Below are positions 26,903 through 32,055 of a stretch of 38,776 nt of DNA, piece by piece. Made by a program: the position numbers and the translations under genes. Location of the stretch: positions 1 to 38,776 of IMG/VR virus record IMGVR_UViG_3300020438_000103; one strand, given 5' to 3'. Source of the stretch: a virus. Position 1 is the stretch's first letter, and each line of letters opens with the position of its first letter. The notes below the pieces were generated by a model. That model was not told the DNA's origin and did not search any database. It saw only the letters and a list, made by a program, of their open reading frames with translations.

Positions 26903-27221
26903 TCCACGCTTTGACTTGTTTTACGAGTTGAGCGTGATAGGGTGTTACTACGTCAAAACCTTTGCGTAGGTCTCTTACTAGTTCTTGGATTTCAAATGAA
27001 TGGATTGCCCATCTTGTCTGAATATCCTGCACATAGCGTTGAGGAGAAATGAGTCTAGCAGTTGAAGGACGCTTGAGCGTTGTTACCTTTGCGACTGCCT
27101 TGCCACTTTTGAAGGTTGTGACTGTGACCTTAGAAACTTGTGGTCTCTTTGCTGCTGCTTTACGTGCTCTAGGTTTGCGTGATGCAATTTTCTTAGCAGT
27201 TGGGGCAGTTGCGGTTGGCAT
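26895..27221 (-). CDS. Basic, histone-H1-like N-terminus protein
   Basis: 108 residues from the ATG at 27221. An upstream in-frame ATG at 27248 overlaps the -10 box, so it cannot be transcribed. The N-terminal 55 residues are Lys/Arg/Ala/Thr-rich (TAPTAKKIASRKPRARKAAA, then KRPQVSKVTV), like the disordered tail of histone H1-like or nucleoid proteins. The C-terminal half (RYVQDIQTRWAIHSFEIQEL, then VRDLRKGFDVVTPYHAQ) looks folded. A DNA- or RNA-binding role is likely by composition. Monocistronic, with its own promoter and terminator. Confidence 0.75.
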   Translation of the reverse strand: MPTATAPTAKKIASRKPRARKAAAKRPQVSKVTVTTFKSGKAVAKVTTLKRPSTARLISPQRYVQDIQTRWAIHSFEIQELVRDLRKGFDVVTPYHAQLVKQVKAWTV

Positions 27222-27246
27222 ACGTGAAAAACGTGTTGACTCATTC

Positions 27247-27321
27247 ATTATACAGTCAAAGGGGTTGACAAATTACTCAATCGTTACACTATGAAACAAA
27301 AAAGTCCAGTTTGTCAATTGT
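27247..27321 (-). promoter_or_regulatory. Palindrome + -10 promoter, 55-bp spacing class
   Basis: -10 TATAAT at 27247-27252, upstream element CAATTGACAAACTG at 27308-27321, spacing 55 bp (one of two sites with this longer spacing). The ATG at 27248 lies within the -10 region. Confidence 0.65.
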
Positions 27322-27331
27322 CCTCCATCTA

Positions 27332-27353
27332 TCAAAAAAATCCAGCTGCCTCG
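27332..27353 (-). repeat. Repeated terminator-like element, copy 1
   Basis: A 22-bp sequence (GAGGCAGCTGG, seven T, GAT on the minus strand) that recurs with one extra T at 27794-27816. Here its GGCAG pairs with CTGCC just upstream to give a hairpin followed by T7, so it may act as a second terminator behind the one at 27363. Confidence 0.6.
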
Positions 27354-27362
27354 CATGGGCAG

Positions 27363-27386
27363 AAAAAAACGGTCTTAGAGACCGTT
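27363..27386 (-). terminator. Intrinsic terminator enclosing a stop codon
   Basis: 8-bp stem AACGGTCT/AGACCGTT with a 3-nt loop, followed by T7 on the minus strand. The TAA of the 55-residue gene lies in the loop. Confidence 0.9.
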
Positions 27387-27542
27387 GAGAAAATCGTGCA
27401 TGGATTCAATATATTCTTGGTACGTCCCGTTGAACCAATCGGGTGCGACTCGTTCTTGGTGACGCTTGCATGACTCACGGATCTCACGTTCTGTGTAACC
27501 CTTGTCAAGCAAACCAGAATAAAATTCTGTAATTACGCTCAT
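27375..27542 (-). CDS. Small protein of 55 residues
   Basis: MSVITEFYSGLLDKGYTERE, then IRESCKRHQERVAPDWFNGT, ending YIESMHDFLNGL. Charged, all-helical, with a YTEREIRESCKRH pattern. The ATG overlaps the previous stop (ATGA) and has GGAGG upstream. The stop lies in the terminator loop, so gene end and transcript end coincide. Function unknown. Confidence 0.75.
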   Translation of the reverse strand: MSVITEFYSGLLDKGYTEREIRESCKRHQERVAPDWFNGTYQEYIESMHDFLNGL

Positions 27543-27724
27543 GACTTCGCCTCCTCAAATTTAATGTTGTGATCTGCGTTTGAGATTTTGTCCCAAACTC
27601 GGTTGAAGACTGACTCGTCATGATGCTCGTCAAAATCGTTGACGAAAGTGAATGCCATGACCGCTTGGATCATGTCGTATTCGGTTGAGGTCAGGGTGAC
27701 CTGAAATTCATCTGTTATTCGCAT
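27539..27724 (-). CDS. Small protein of 61 residues, predicted leaderless
   Basis: Read from the ATG at 27724. The frame is open to 27748, but that start lies upstream of the -10 box. MRITDEFQVTLTSTEYDMIQ, then an acidic, His-rich part (FVNDFDEHHDESVFNRVWDK). The ATG begins 7 nt after the end of the TATTAT box, exactly at the predicted transcription start, so the message should be leaderless. Coupled to the 55-residue gene by ATGA. Function unknown. Confidence 0.7.
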   Translation of the reverse strand: MRITDEFQVTLTSTEYDMIQAVMAFTFVNDFDEHHDESVFNRVWDKISNADHNIKFEEAKS

Positions 27725-27730
27725 ATTCTT

Positions 27731-27784
27731 ATAATACACGAAATCCACCCCATTTCTACAAAATGTGTGTAGGTTGTTAAATTG
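27731..27784 (-). promoter_or_regulatory. Palindrome + -10 promoter (degenerate palindrome)
   Basis: -10 TATTAT at 27731-27736. Upstream element CAATTTAACAACCT at 27771-27784 is the least conserved of the set but has the same 34-bp spacing and the same CACAC sequence after it. Confidence 0.55.
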
Positions 27785-27793
27785 GCACAGCGG

Positions 27794-27816
27794 ATCAAAA
27801 AAAATCCAGCTGCCTC
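27794..27816 (-). repeat. Repeated terminator-like element, copy 2
   Basis: Near-identical to 27332-27353 (one extra T). It overlaps the TGA of the 98-residue gene and provides a T8 tract, so it probably ends that transcript. Confidence 0.6.
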
Positions 27817-28111
27817 ATTTACCATGAACAGGGAATGAAAGAGATTCACCTGGTTCTATACCATAGGTGACAGTGGTTTCATTGTCCACTAACTCTTTCC
27901 AGAGATCCTCGTCATGTGATACAATAAACTCCTGGAGTTCATCCTGTGTTAGGTCGCTGTAGTAATCTACTAAGTCATCGTACACATATTGGCACAGGGT
28001 CTTAGTGTCCATGCCATCAACGATGATCTCTGAAAATTGGTCAATAATACTGTCCAGTTGATCCGTTGTTAGTTCTGGTGTCATGCTTGTGGAAAAACCT
28101 GTGGAAAACAT
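27815..28111 (-). CDS. Acidic hypothetical protein preceded by DnaA-box-like repeats
   Basis: 98 residues from the ATG at 28111, or 89 from the ATG at 28084. In the longer form the first codons (FSTGFSTS) are simply the translation of two TTTTCCACA repeats, so the shorter start (MTPELTTDQLDSIIDQFSEI) may be the real one. The protein is strongly acidic and helical (YVYDDLVDYYSDLTQDELQE). Neither start has a clear Shine-Dalgarno sequence. Transcribed from 28181-28234. Function unknown. Confidence 0.7.
   Translation of the reverse strand: MFSTGFSTSMTPELTTDQLDSIIDQFSEIIVDGMDTKTLCQYVYDDLVDYYSDLTQDELQEFIVSHDEDLWKELVDNETTVTYGIEPGESLSFPVHGK
28088..28108 (-). promoter_or_regulatory. Two tandem DnaA-box-like 9-mers
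   Basis: TTTTCCACA on the minus strand at 28088-28096 and 28100-28108, with a one-mismatch copy at 28111-28119. The 9-mer matches the cyanobacterial DnaA box. Three more exact copies follow within 2.1 kb. Confidence 0.55.
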
Positions 28112-28180
28112 GTGGAGAGTGGGTCACAGCACGTGCGAAGTCTGTTGGACGTTACCCTGTAGTATCCCCTCCACATTTAT

Positions 28181-28234
28181 ATAATACATGAAAAATGCCC
28201 ACAATCCAGATGACCGTGGACACTTTGTAAACTG
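28181..28234 (-). promoter_or_regulatory. Palindrome + -10 promoter
   Basis: -10 TATTAT at 28181-28186, upstream element CAGTTTACAAAGTG at 28221-28234, spacing 34 bp. A CCAC/GTGG hairpin with a T5 tail lies in the spacer. The leader to the gene at 28111 or 28084 is unusually long for this region (about 63-90 nt) and contains the DnaA-like boxes. Confidence 0.7.
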
Positions 28235-28261
28235 TCTACTAGTACGTAAAAAAGCAGCTGA

Positions 28262-28405
28262 TCAGCGGTATGATGGTGGATTGCAGTATTCTCCATCGTA
28301 GATATCATCGTCAGTCCAGTGGTGGACTGCGATGTCCTCCCCATATTGTTCTACTAACTCTTTCTTTTGATCTTCTAATTCTACTTTGAAGTTGAAATTG
28401 TCCAT
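28262..28405 (-). CDS. Small acidic protein of 47 residues
   Basis: MDNFNFKVELEDQKKELVEQ, then YGEDIAVHHWTDDDIYDGEY, ending CNPPSYR. Begins 27 nt after the -10 box of the strong promoter at 28432-28461, without a clear ribosome site. The TGA lies in a short palindrome (CTGATCAG) followed by T6, perhaps a weak terminator. Function unknown. Confidence 0.7.
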   Translation of the reverse strand: MDNFNFKVELEDQKKELVEQYGEDIAVHHWTDDDIYDGEYCNPPSYR

Positions 28406-28431
28406 AGTAAGTAACAGATAGTGGTATACTA

Positions 28432-28461
28432 ATTATACAATAAAAGTATAATTGTTGTCAA
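28432..28461 (-). promoter_or_regulatory. Sigma70-type promoter with overlapping inverted repeat
   Basis: TTGACA (28456-28461), 18-bp spacer, TATAAT (28432-28437): both hexamers are perfect. An inverted repeat with 8-bp arms (TCAAATCT, 4 nt, AGATTTGA; 28458-28477) overlaps the -35 box and could be an operator for a repressor. It drives the 47-residue gene. Confidence 0.8.
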
Positions 28462-28633
28462 ATCTTAACAGATTTGATAAAGTATCTCGTTATTTGATAT
28501 AAACCCCAAACAAATAATTCATTGTTCGTTGAAGTCTGTTCAATAGATTTATTCATAAATGTAAAAATATAGAAAAAGGAAAAAACTCAAAAACCCAAAT
28601 TGTTGAGTTCTTGAGTTTATTGAGTTTTGACGA
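28462..28633. other. AT-rich intergenic segment without supported genes
   Basis: About 170 nt of very AT-rich sequence between the promoter at 28432 and the gene ending at 28634. It holds three near-tandem copies of TTGAGTT (28603-28625), part of a terminator, and only a 32-codon frame with no ribosome site. It lies within the DnaA-box cluster, so it could be a DNA-unwinding element. Confidence 0.5.
28577..28609 (-). terminator. Probable intrinsic terminator
   Basis: Stem AACTCAA/TTGAGTT with a 12-nt loop, followed by TTTTTTCC on the minus strand, 25-57 nt after the stop of the 116-residue gene. Extra TTGAGTT copies allow alternative pairings. Confidence 0.6.
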
Positions 28634-28984
28634 TTAGCGACTTATTGTATAACCGTCAAAGAACACATCTGCATTTCTTACTGTTGGTGAACTGTTGCCA
28701 GTGTTACCAATGTACCACGTAAAATCTTTCTGCCATACATGAAATCCATGTAGGAAAGTATCAAGAATTGCATTCAATCTTGATTTGGTTGTTACTGTGT
28801 CCCAACCACAAGATGATAACGTGATGTCACCAAAATTGTTAACAAATGCGATGCGGTTCCCATGTAGGTAAACGGATGTGTCACCTTCTGAGTTCTTAGC
28901 AACCTCAGTGTTTGCCTTACGCCATGTTTGACCATTTGATAGGTTGCAGATAGCGGACTGCATTTCTCTTTCAATTTTACGCAT
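28634..28984 (-). CDS. Conserved-type hypothetical protein
   Basis: A 116-residue protein with a mixed beta-alpha pattern. Features are SVYLHGNRIAFVNNFGDITL near residues 37-56, SSCGWDTVTTKSRLNAILDT at about 57-76, and aromatic-rich GFHVWQKDFTWYIGN. Proteins with the L-H-G-N-x-I-A ... GW-x-T-x-TTxSRLNA arrangement occur as small hypotheticals in T4-like cyanophages, from memory. A TATTAT box (28989-28994) stands only 4 nt before the ATG, and a 19-bp palindrome at 29016-29034 lies upstream. Function unknown. Confidence 0.75.
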   Translation of the reverse strand: MRKIEREMQSAICNLSNGQTWRKANTEVAKNSEGDTSVYLHGNRIAFVNNFGDITLSSCGWDTVTTKSRLNAILDTFLHGFHVWQKDFTWYIGNTGNSSPTVRNADVFFDGYTISR

Positions 28985-28988
28985 GATG

Positions 28989-29034
28989 ATAATAAGAATT
29001 AGGGTTGATAAGGATTACTTGATTGGATCAAGTA
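28989..29034 (-). promoter_or_regulatory. Possible operator palindrome and -10 box
   Basis: Perfect 8-bp inverted repeat TACTTGAT-CCA-ATCAAGTA (29016-29034) spanning the stop codon of the upstream gene, centred about 31 bp before a TATTAT box at 28989-28994. Unlike the other palindromes in sequence and spacing, so listed separately with low confidence. Confidence 0.4.
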
Positions 29035-29284
29035 CTGTGTCTATCTCTGCCTCAATTACACCTAGTAGGGTGAATAGAGGACTGCAATCATCATCATCTT
29101 GAATGAATGGATTGTCCGTTGCACGGTTGAGAGCGTCAGCGTATGCACGTGCTTCTTCAACTGTGAATTCTAATGTGATCATGTTGGAAGGTTTGTTGGA
29201 CATGTACCTATTATAGGCGAGATCAGCAACGATGGGGAGAATAGTGGACAGTTTGTCAACTGGTTCAACTGGTCTCGTGTCCAT
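29015..29284 (-). CDS. Acidic hypothetical protein with two possible start sites
   Basis: 89 residues from the ATG at 29284, or 62 residues from the ATG at 29203 (MSNKPSNMITLEFTVEEARA). The extra N-terminus (VDKLSTILPIVADLAYNRYM) looks protein-like. However, a palindrome-type promoter sits inside it with its transcription start exactly at the 29203 ATG, while another promoter lies upstream of 29284. Long and short forms may both be made. The C-terminal part (FIQDDDDCSPLFTLLGVIEA) is acidic. Function unknown. Confidence 0.7.
   Translation of the reverse strand: MDTRPVEPVDKLSTILPIVADLAYNRYMSNKPSNMITLEFTVEEARAYADALNRATDNPFIQDDDDCSPLFTLLGVIEAEIDTVLDPIK
29210..29262 (-). promoter_or_regulatory. 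Palindrome + -10 promoter inside a gene
   Basis: -10 TATAAT at 29210-29215, perfect upstream half-sites in CAGTTGACAAACTG at 29249-29262, spacing 33 bp. The ATG at 29203 begins 7 nt after the box end, so the message would be leaderless. Confidence 0.75.
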
Positions 29285-29302
29285 CGTTGCGTGACCATTT
29301 GT

Positions 29303-29377
29303 ATTATACAATGAAAAAGCACCCCGAAAGGTGCTTTTGTAATATACTGAAACAATTCGGGGTCAGTTTAATAACTG
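29303..29377 (-). promoter_or_regulatory. Palindrome + -10 promoter, 55-bp spacing class
   Basis: -10 TATAAT at 29303-29308, upstream element CAGTTATTAAACTG at 29364-29377, spacing 55 bp. The TAA of the preceding 50-residue gene lies within the upstream element and a terminator lies in the spacer. Confidence 0.65.
29314..29338. terminator. Intrinsic terminator (bidirectional)
   Basis: 9-bp stem AAAAGCACC/GGTGCTTTT with a 6-nt loop, with A/T tracts on both sides. It follows the 50-residue gene. Confidence 0.85.
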
Positions 29378-29520
29378 TCCTCCTCCCACTTGTGGTCCTT
29401 CTTGAATTTTCCTACATTGGTCTTCTTACCTTTCTTTACTCCTTTGATCTTGTAATCATAAGTTACAACATTCTCAGCATATTCATCTGAATATGTGTTA
29501 ATATTATGTGACTTACCCAT
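29368..29520 (-). CDS. Small basic protein of 50 residues
   Basis: MGKSHNINTYSDEYAENVVT, then YDYKIKGVKKGKKTNVGKFK, ending KDHKWEEDSY. Lys-rich centre, possibly nucleic-acid-binding. The last codons GAC AGT TAT TAA form half of the promoter palindrome. No clear ribosome site; an AATAAAT sequence about 20 nt upstream could be a promoter variant. Function unknown. Confidence 0.65.
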   Translation of the reverse strand: MGKSHNINTYSDEYAENVVTYDYKIKGVKKGKKTNVGKFKKDHKWEEDSY

Positions 29521-29550
29521 TGTTACTAGTTAGTGGTGAACTATTAATAT

Positions 29551-29793
29551 TTATTGATCAATAAGCACACCATCCTTGCGAGATTGTGATACAAACGCAC
29601 CTACACTTCCACCGTCTTGTTGTAATTCATTACTGACAAGTACAGAACACAAGTTGTTAGTGAATTGTGGTACATTTTCACAGTTATATGCATAATTCTT
29701 CGCTATATTGGAAGAATATGTAATAAATACTTCATTTTCTTTAGTTTCAACTGATTCTATCGCTGAACTGAAGAAATTAGAGTAAAGTGTCAT
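29551..29793 (-). CDS. KTSC-like small protein
   Basis: 81 residues from the ATG at 29793 (93 from a GTG at 29832 that overlaps a DnaA-like box). The pattern FFSSAIESVETKENEVFITY, then YAYNCENVPQFTNNLCSVL resembles the KTSC domain (SSxIxxVxYd...L.V.F...Y.Y..VP...). That domain is found alone in phages and at the end of some lysyl-tRNA synthetases. A TATAAT box lies at 29894-29899. The family call is tentative. Confidence 0.55.
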   Translation of the reverse strand: MTLYSNFFSSAIESVETKENEVFITYSSNIAKNYAYNCENVPQFTNNLCSVLVSNELQQDGGSVGAFVSQSRKDGVLIDQ

Positions 29794-29824
29794 CTTTTTG
29801 AATGAATTAGAGGTTAATATGAAG

Positions 29825-29833
29825 TTTTCCACA
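29825..29833 (+). promoter_or_regulatory. DnaA-box-like 9-mer
   Basis: Exact TTTTCCACA on the plus strand, next to a degenerate copy (TTGGGGAAAAC) 6 nt further on. Part of the 28.1-30.2 kb cluster. Confidence 0.5.
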
Positions 29834-29957
29834 GGTATTGGGGAAAACGCATCCCGAAAGACCTCAAAAAGTCATAAAAAGACGTTTTTTAATATTATAA
29901 AAAAGTTAAAAAACTGACTTTCTAAGATTTTGAAGTTTTTCAGATGTCCATGTTTTA

Positions 29958-30011
29958 ATAATAACCGATTTTCTGAGTTTTGTCAAGGTGTGTGTGCCAG
30001 TTTGCTGACTG
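29958..30011 (-). promoter_or_regulatory. Sigma70 promoter with upstream palindrome
   Basis: TTGACA (29981-29986), 17-bp spacer, TATTAT (29958-29963), plus the palindromic element CAGTCAGCAAACTG at 29998-30011 exactly 34 bp upstream of the -10 box. It is the only member of the palindrome set with a good -35. An ATG lies at the predicted transcription start but is followed by a stop after three codons, so the product may be an untranslated RNA. Confidence 0.75.
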
Positions 30012-30117
30012 TCCTCCAAATATTTCATAGTGTTACAGAGACTTGACTTTCGGTCCATTGCGGGCTTAGACAACAAGAACCTCGCACCTTACCTATATTA
30101 ATTTAACCATTTTAAAA

Positions 30118-30151
30118 GTTTTCCACAACACCTCAAAAAACTGTGGAAAAC
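30118..30151. repeat. Inverted repeat of two DnaA-box-like 9-mers
   Basis: GTTTTCCACA (from 30118) and TGTGGAAAAC (to 30151) form perfect 10-bp arms 14 nt apart. Each arm contains TTTTCCACA, at 30119-30127 (plus strand) and 30142-30150 (minus strand). It could be a paired DnaA site or a stem-loop. Confidence 0.6.
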
Positions 30152-30206
30152 TCAGTCATACCAAAGTGCGGACACTTGTGTGTAAAGGGTAGTATCCTTG
30201 TGTATC

Positions 30207-30407
30207 CTAATCAGTGATACCATACTTTGTTAAATCATATTTTGGCATCGCTAATGGTTCTACCTCTACTTTAAATGGAAGACCTATCTTATCCTCTAAT
30301 GTTGATACTAGTTTCTTCTTGCCTATGTCATATGGACATGGTGCATTCTGTAAACACACTCGTAAACACTGTAGTTCTTCATCATTAAATGTAAATGTAT
30401 GACTCAT
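30207..30407 (-). CDS. Small hypothetical protein
   Basis: 66 residues (MSHTFTFNDEELQCLRVCLQ, then a Lys-rich middle and PLAMPKYDLTKYGITD). One helix with two cysteines (QCLRVCLQNAPC), then a short extended tail. It begins 4 nt after the oxygenase stop, as the last gene of the long coupled chain. Function unknown. Confidence 0.7.
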   Translation of the reverse strand: MSHTFTFNDEELQCLRVCLQNAPCPYDIGKKKLVSTLEDKIGLPFKVEVEPLAMPKYDLTKYGITD

Positions 30408-30411
30408 GATA

Positions 30412-30927
30412 TCAAATATATGTTGCTACTAATGCTATTCTCTCACCATCTCTAGGTAACATCAGACTATGTGGTATACCATTAAAAATTATAACATCAT
30501 CCTCTTGTGGATAAAAATGTTCATCATCAACAATAATCTGCCCACCTTTACCCTCTTGATGAGAAGTAAAATAAATCAAAACATTATTGTGAGGAAACTC
30601 ATGGTCCACATGTACAGGTGTCTGTTGATTACCTTCTTGTGGGAGAACCATGTTAAGATTAATCCTATAATAACATTGAACAGTGATATTATTATAATTT
30701 AATATCTCTTCTAGTACATCATATACAAACTTAACACCATCACACAGAACAAGTGGATATTTTATTTCTGCTGGTCTTTTAATGAATGAATGAGAGAGTT
30801 GACTTGGAGTTGATTGTTCATCTGTACGTGGATAGTAATTCCAATTAAAAACATTACTCTTTATCACACTCTTGAACTCATTGTATAATTCTGTTCGTGG
30901 ATTCTTCAGTTGTATAATATCACTCAT
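30412..30927 (-). CDS. 2OG-Fe(II) oxygenase (prolyl-hydroxylase-like)
   Basis: 171 residues with a complete double-stranded beta-helix metal triad: H106-x-D108 in TPVHVDHEFPH, H153 in IIFNGIPHSLMLP, and R163 (GERIALVATYI) placed to bind the 2-oxoglutarate carboxylate. KGGQIIVDDEHFYPQEDDVI is the usual strand pair before the distal His. Such enzymes hydroxylate protein, nucleic-acid or small-molecule substrates, and are frequent in marine T4-like phages; the substrate here is unknown. The start overlaps the previous 49-residue gene by 8 nt. Confidence 0.85.
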   Translation of the reverse strand: MSDIIQLKNPRTELYNEFKSVIKSNVFNWNYYPRTDEQSTPSQLSHSFIKRPAEIKYPLVLCDGVKFVYDVLEEILNYNNITVQCYYRINLNMVLPQEGNQQTPVHVDHEFPHNNVLIYFTSHQEGKGGQIIVDDEHFYPQEDDVIIFNGIPHSLMLPRDGERIALVATYI

Positions 30928-31069
30928 CTTTTAACATTGCATCATGTATACCTTTAGCAGATGGATTGTGTGTAATAAGTTTATTCATCCACACACGTTC
31001 TTCTAGTGTTACAGGTACACCATCATCAGTGATCATCCTGCATAATATATCAGTTAGTTCAAGTCTCAT
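30920..31069 (-). CDS. Small protein of 49 residues
   Basis: MRLELTDILCRMITDDGVPV, then TLEERVWMNKLITHNPSAKG, ending IHDAMLKDE. Fills the space between two genes with overlaps at both ends (11 nt and 8 nt). The pattern resembles a small helical domain. Function unknown. Confidence 0.75.
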   Translation of the reverse strand: MRLELTDILCRMITDDGVPVTLEERVWMNKLITHNPSAKGIHDAMLKDE

Positions 31070-31442
31070 CTTTGTGCTTAACATTGTATTCAATAATGAT
31101 TTTCTTTGATGTACGACCAGTAGATGTAAATGATTCAGTTCTTTCTACTGATCCACCTAATAATGCAGCGATTTGTAATATTTCACTAATTAGTTCACCT
31201 TCATCATGTTCATTTTCATATGTCATTTGCTCATCCTCCTCCCAAGGTAGTTCACATTCTTTATACTCCTCAACACATTCTGTTTTACATTCTGTATCCG
31301 TTGGAGCACATTCACTAGTACATTCAAGGAGTTGATCGGTGCAATCTTTCTCTTCTTCATTATTCTTTCTGATATCATCATGTAATCGTTCTGTTGGTGT
31401 TTGCACATTGACCTCGCCTTTTTCTATTTCATGTCCTGCCAT
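31059..31442 (-). CDS. Acidic protein with a regular cysteine ladder
   Basis: 127 residues. Cys34, 41, 45, 52, 56 and 63 are spaced 7-4-7-4-7, each followed or preceded by acidic residues (CTDQLLECTSECAPTDTEC). On a helix this places all six on one stripe. It recalls twin CX3C proteins, or a metal- or redox-binding helical hairpin. The C-terminal part (SEILQIAALLGGSVERTESF, then a Lys-rich end) is unlike the first half. It lies between two oxygenase genes. I know of no family match. Confidence 0.75.
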   Translation of the reverse strand: MAGHEIEKGEVNVQTPTERLHDDIRKNNEEEKDCTDQLLECTSECAPTDTECKTECVEEYKECELPWEEDEQMTYENEHDEGELISEILQIAALLGGSVERTESFTSTGRTSKKIIIEYNVKHKDET

Positions 31443-31449
31443 GATCGTC

Positions 31450-32055
31450 TTATTGTGGTAATCTATTTAACATACTTTCAGACAGTGCAGTGTACATGTT
31501 AAATGATACACTTATTCTATCTACACCAGAACTATTGCGTCCAACATGATGCCAAATATGTCCTGGAAATAGATATAATCTTCCTGATGTTGGTTTAATT
31601 TGGAATTGACCATCTTCATGCATCATCATAGTATATGAAGCACCATCATTACGAGTCAATATTAAACTACCACTGTTCTTTTCTGATTTAATATAAAATA
31701 CACCGACAAGATCAGTTCTACCATGATGATGTATTCTATTACAATCACCAACATGATTTATATTACACCACCAACTGTACATATCTTTTGATATTGATTT
31801 GTCCAGTTTGTTTGTAATATACTCATGACTAGCATCAATACATTTACTCCTCAATGAATTAAATGTCTTGTATGGACTATCCACACTAAATGATCCAAAG
31901 TCAGGTGATTGATATCCACCAATATTACTCTTAAGAGTTGATTTGTAATCCTTTTGCATTAAAATTAACTCAACCTCTAGCATGTCCAATGATATATCAA
32001 TATCAGTAGATGCTACGAAATCAGAGAATATCTCTTGTTCTCGGAAATTACTCAT
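31450..32055 (-). CDS. 2OG-Fe(II) oxygenase-like protein
   Basis: 201 residues from the ATG at 32055, which overlaps the previous stop (ATGA); a longer frame to 32073 exists. It matches the phage-type putative 2OG-Fe(II) oxygenase family (PF13759-like): WWCNINHVGDCNRIHHHGRT with candidate ligands H109/H111, strand pair GVFYIKSEKNSGSLIL, SGRLYLFPGHIWHHVGRN with H169 or H170, and R180 in DRISVSFN. The proximal motif is H-x-H rather than H-x-D, as is common in this family. Substrate unknown. Confidence 0.75.
   Translation of the reverse strand: MSNFREQEIFSDFVASTDIDISLDMLEVELILMQKDYKSTLKSNIGGYQSPDFGSFSVDSPYKTFNSLRSKCIDASHEYITNKLDKSISKDMYSWWCNINHVGDCNRIHHHGRTDLVGVFYIKSEKNSGSLILTRNDGASYTMMMHEDGQFQIKPTSGRLYLFPGHIWHHVGRNSSGVDRISVSFNMYTALSESMLNRLPQ

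Larger units (their letters stand above)
29833..30206. other. 374-nt gene-poor regulatory segment
   Basis: No gene longer than about 50 codons can be supported here. The segment holds a TATAAT box (29894-29899) ahead of the KTSC-like gene, a near-perfect sigma70 promoter with an upstream palindrome (29958-30011), and two DnaA-like boxes arranged as a 10-bp inverted repeat (30118-30151). It also has long A/T tracts. Together with 28.1-28.6 kb it is a candidate origin of replication or a site of small-RNA transcription. Confidence 0.6.

Noticed and set aside
28480-28560. 32-codon frame in the AT-rich intergenic segment
   Set aside because: No ribosome site and composition typical of AT-rich spacer.
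29179-29298. 39-codon frame starting at the ATG next to the -10 box at 29303
   Set aside because: It crosses the internal promoter and shows no protein-like pattern; the frame of the 89-residue protein is better.
29903-30058. 51-codon minus-strand frame starting MDRKSSLCNTMKYLEDSQQT
   Set aside because: It runs through a near-perfect promoter and its upstream palindrome, has no ribosome site, and shows no family resemblance. Kept only as a remote possibility.
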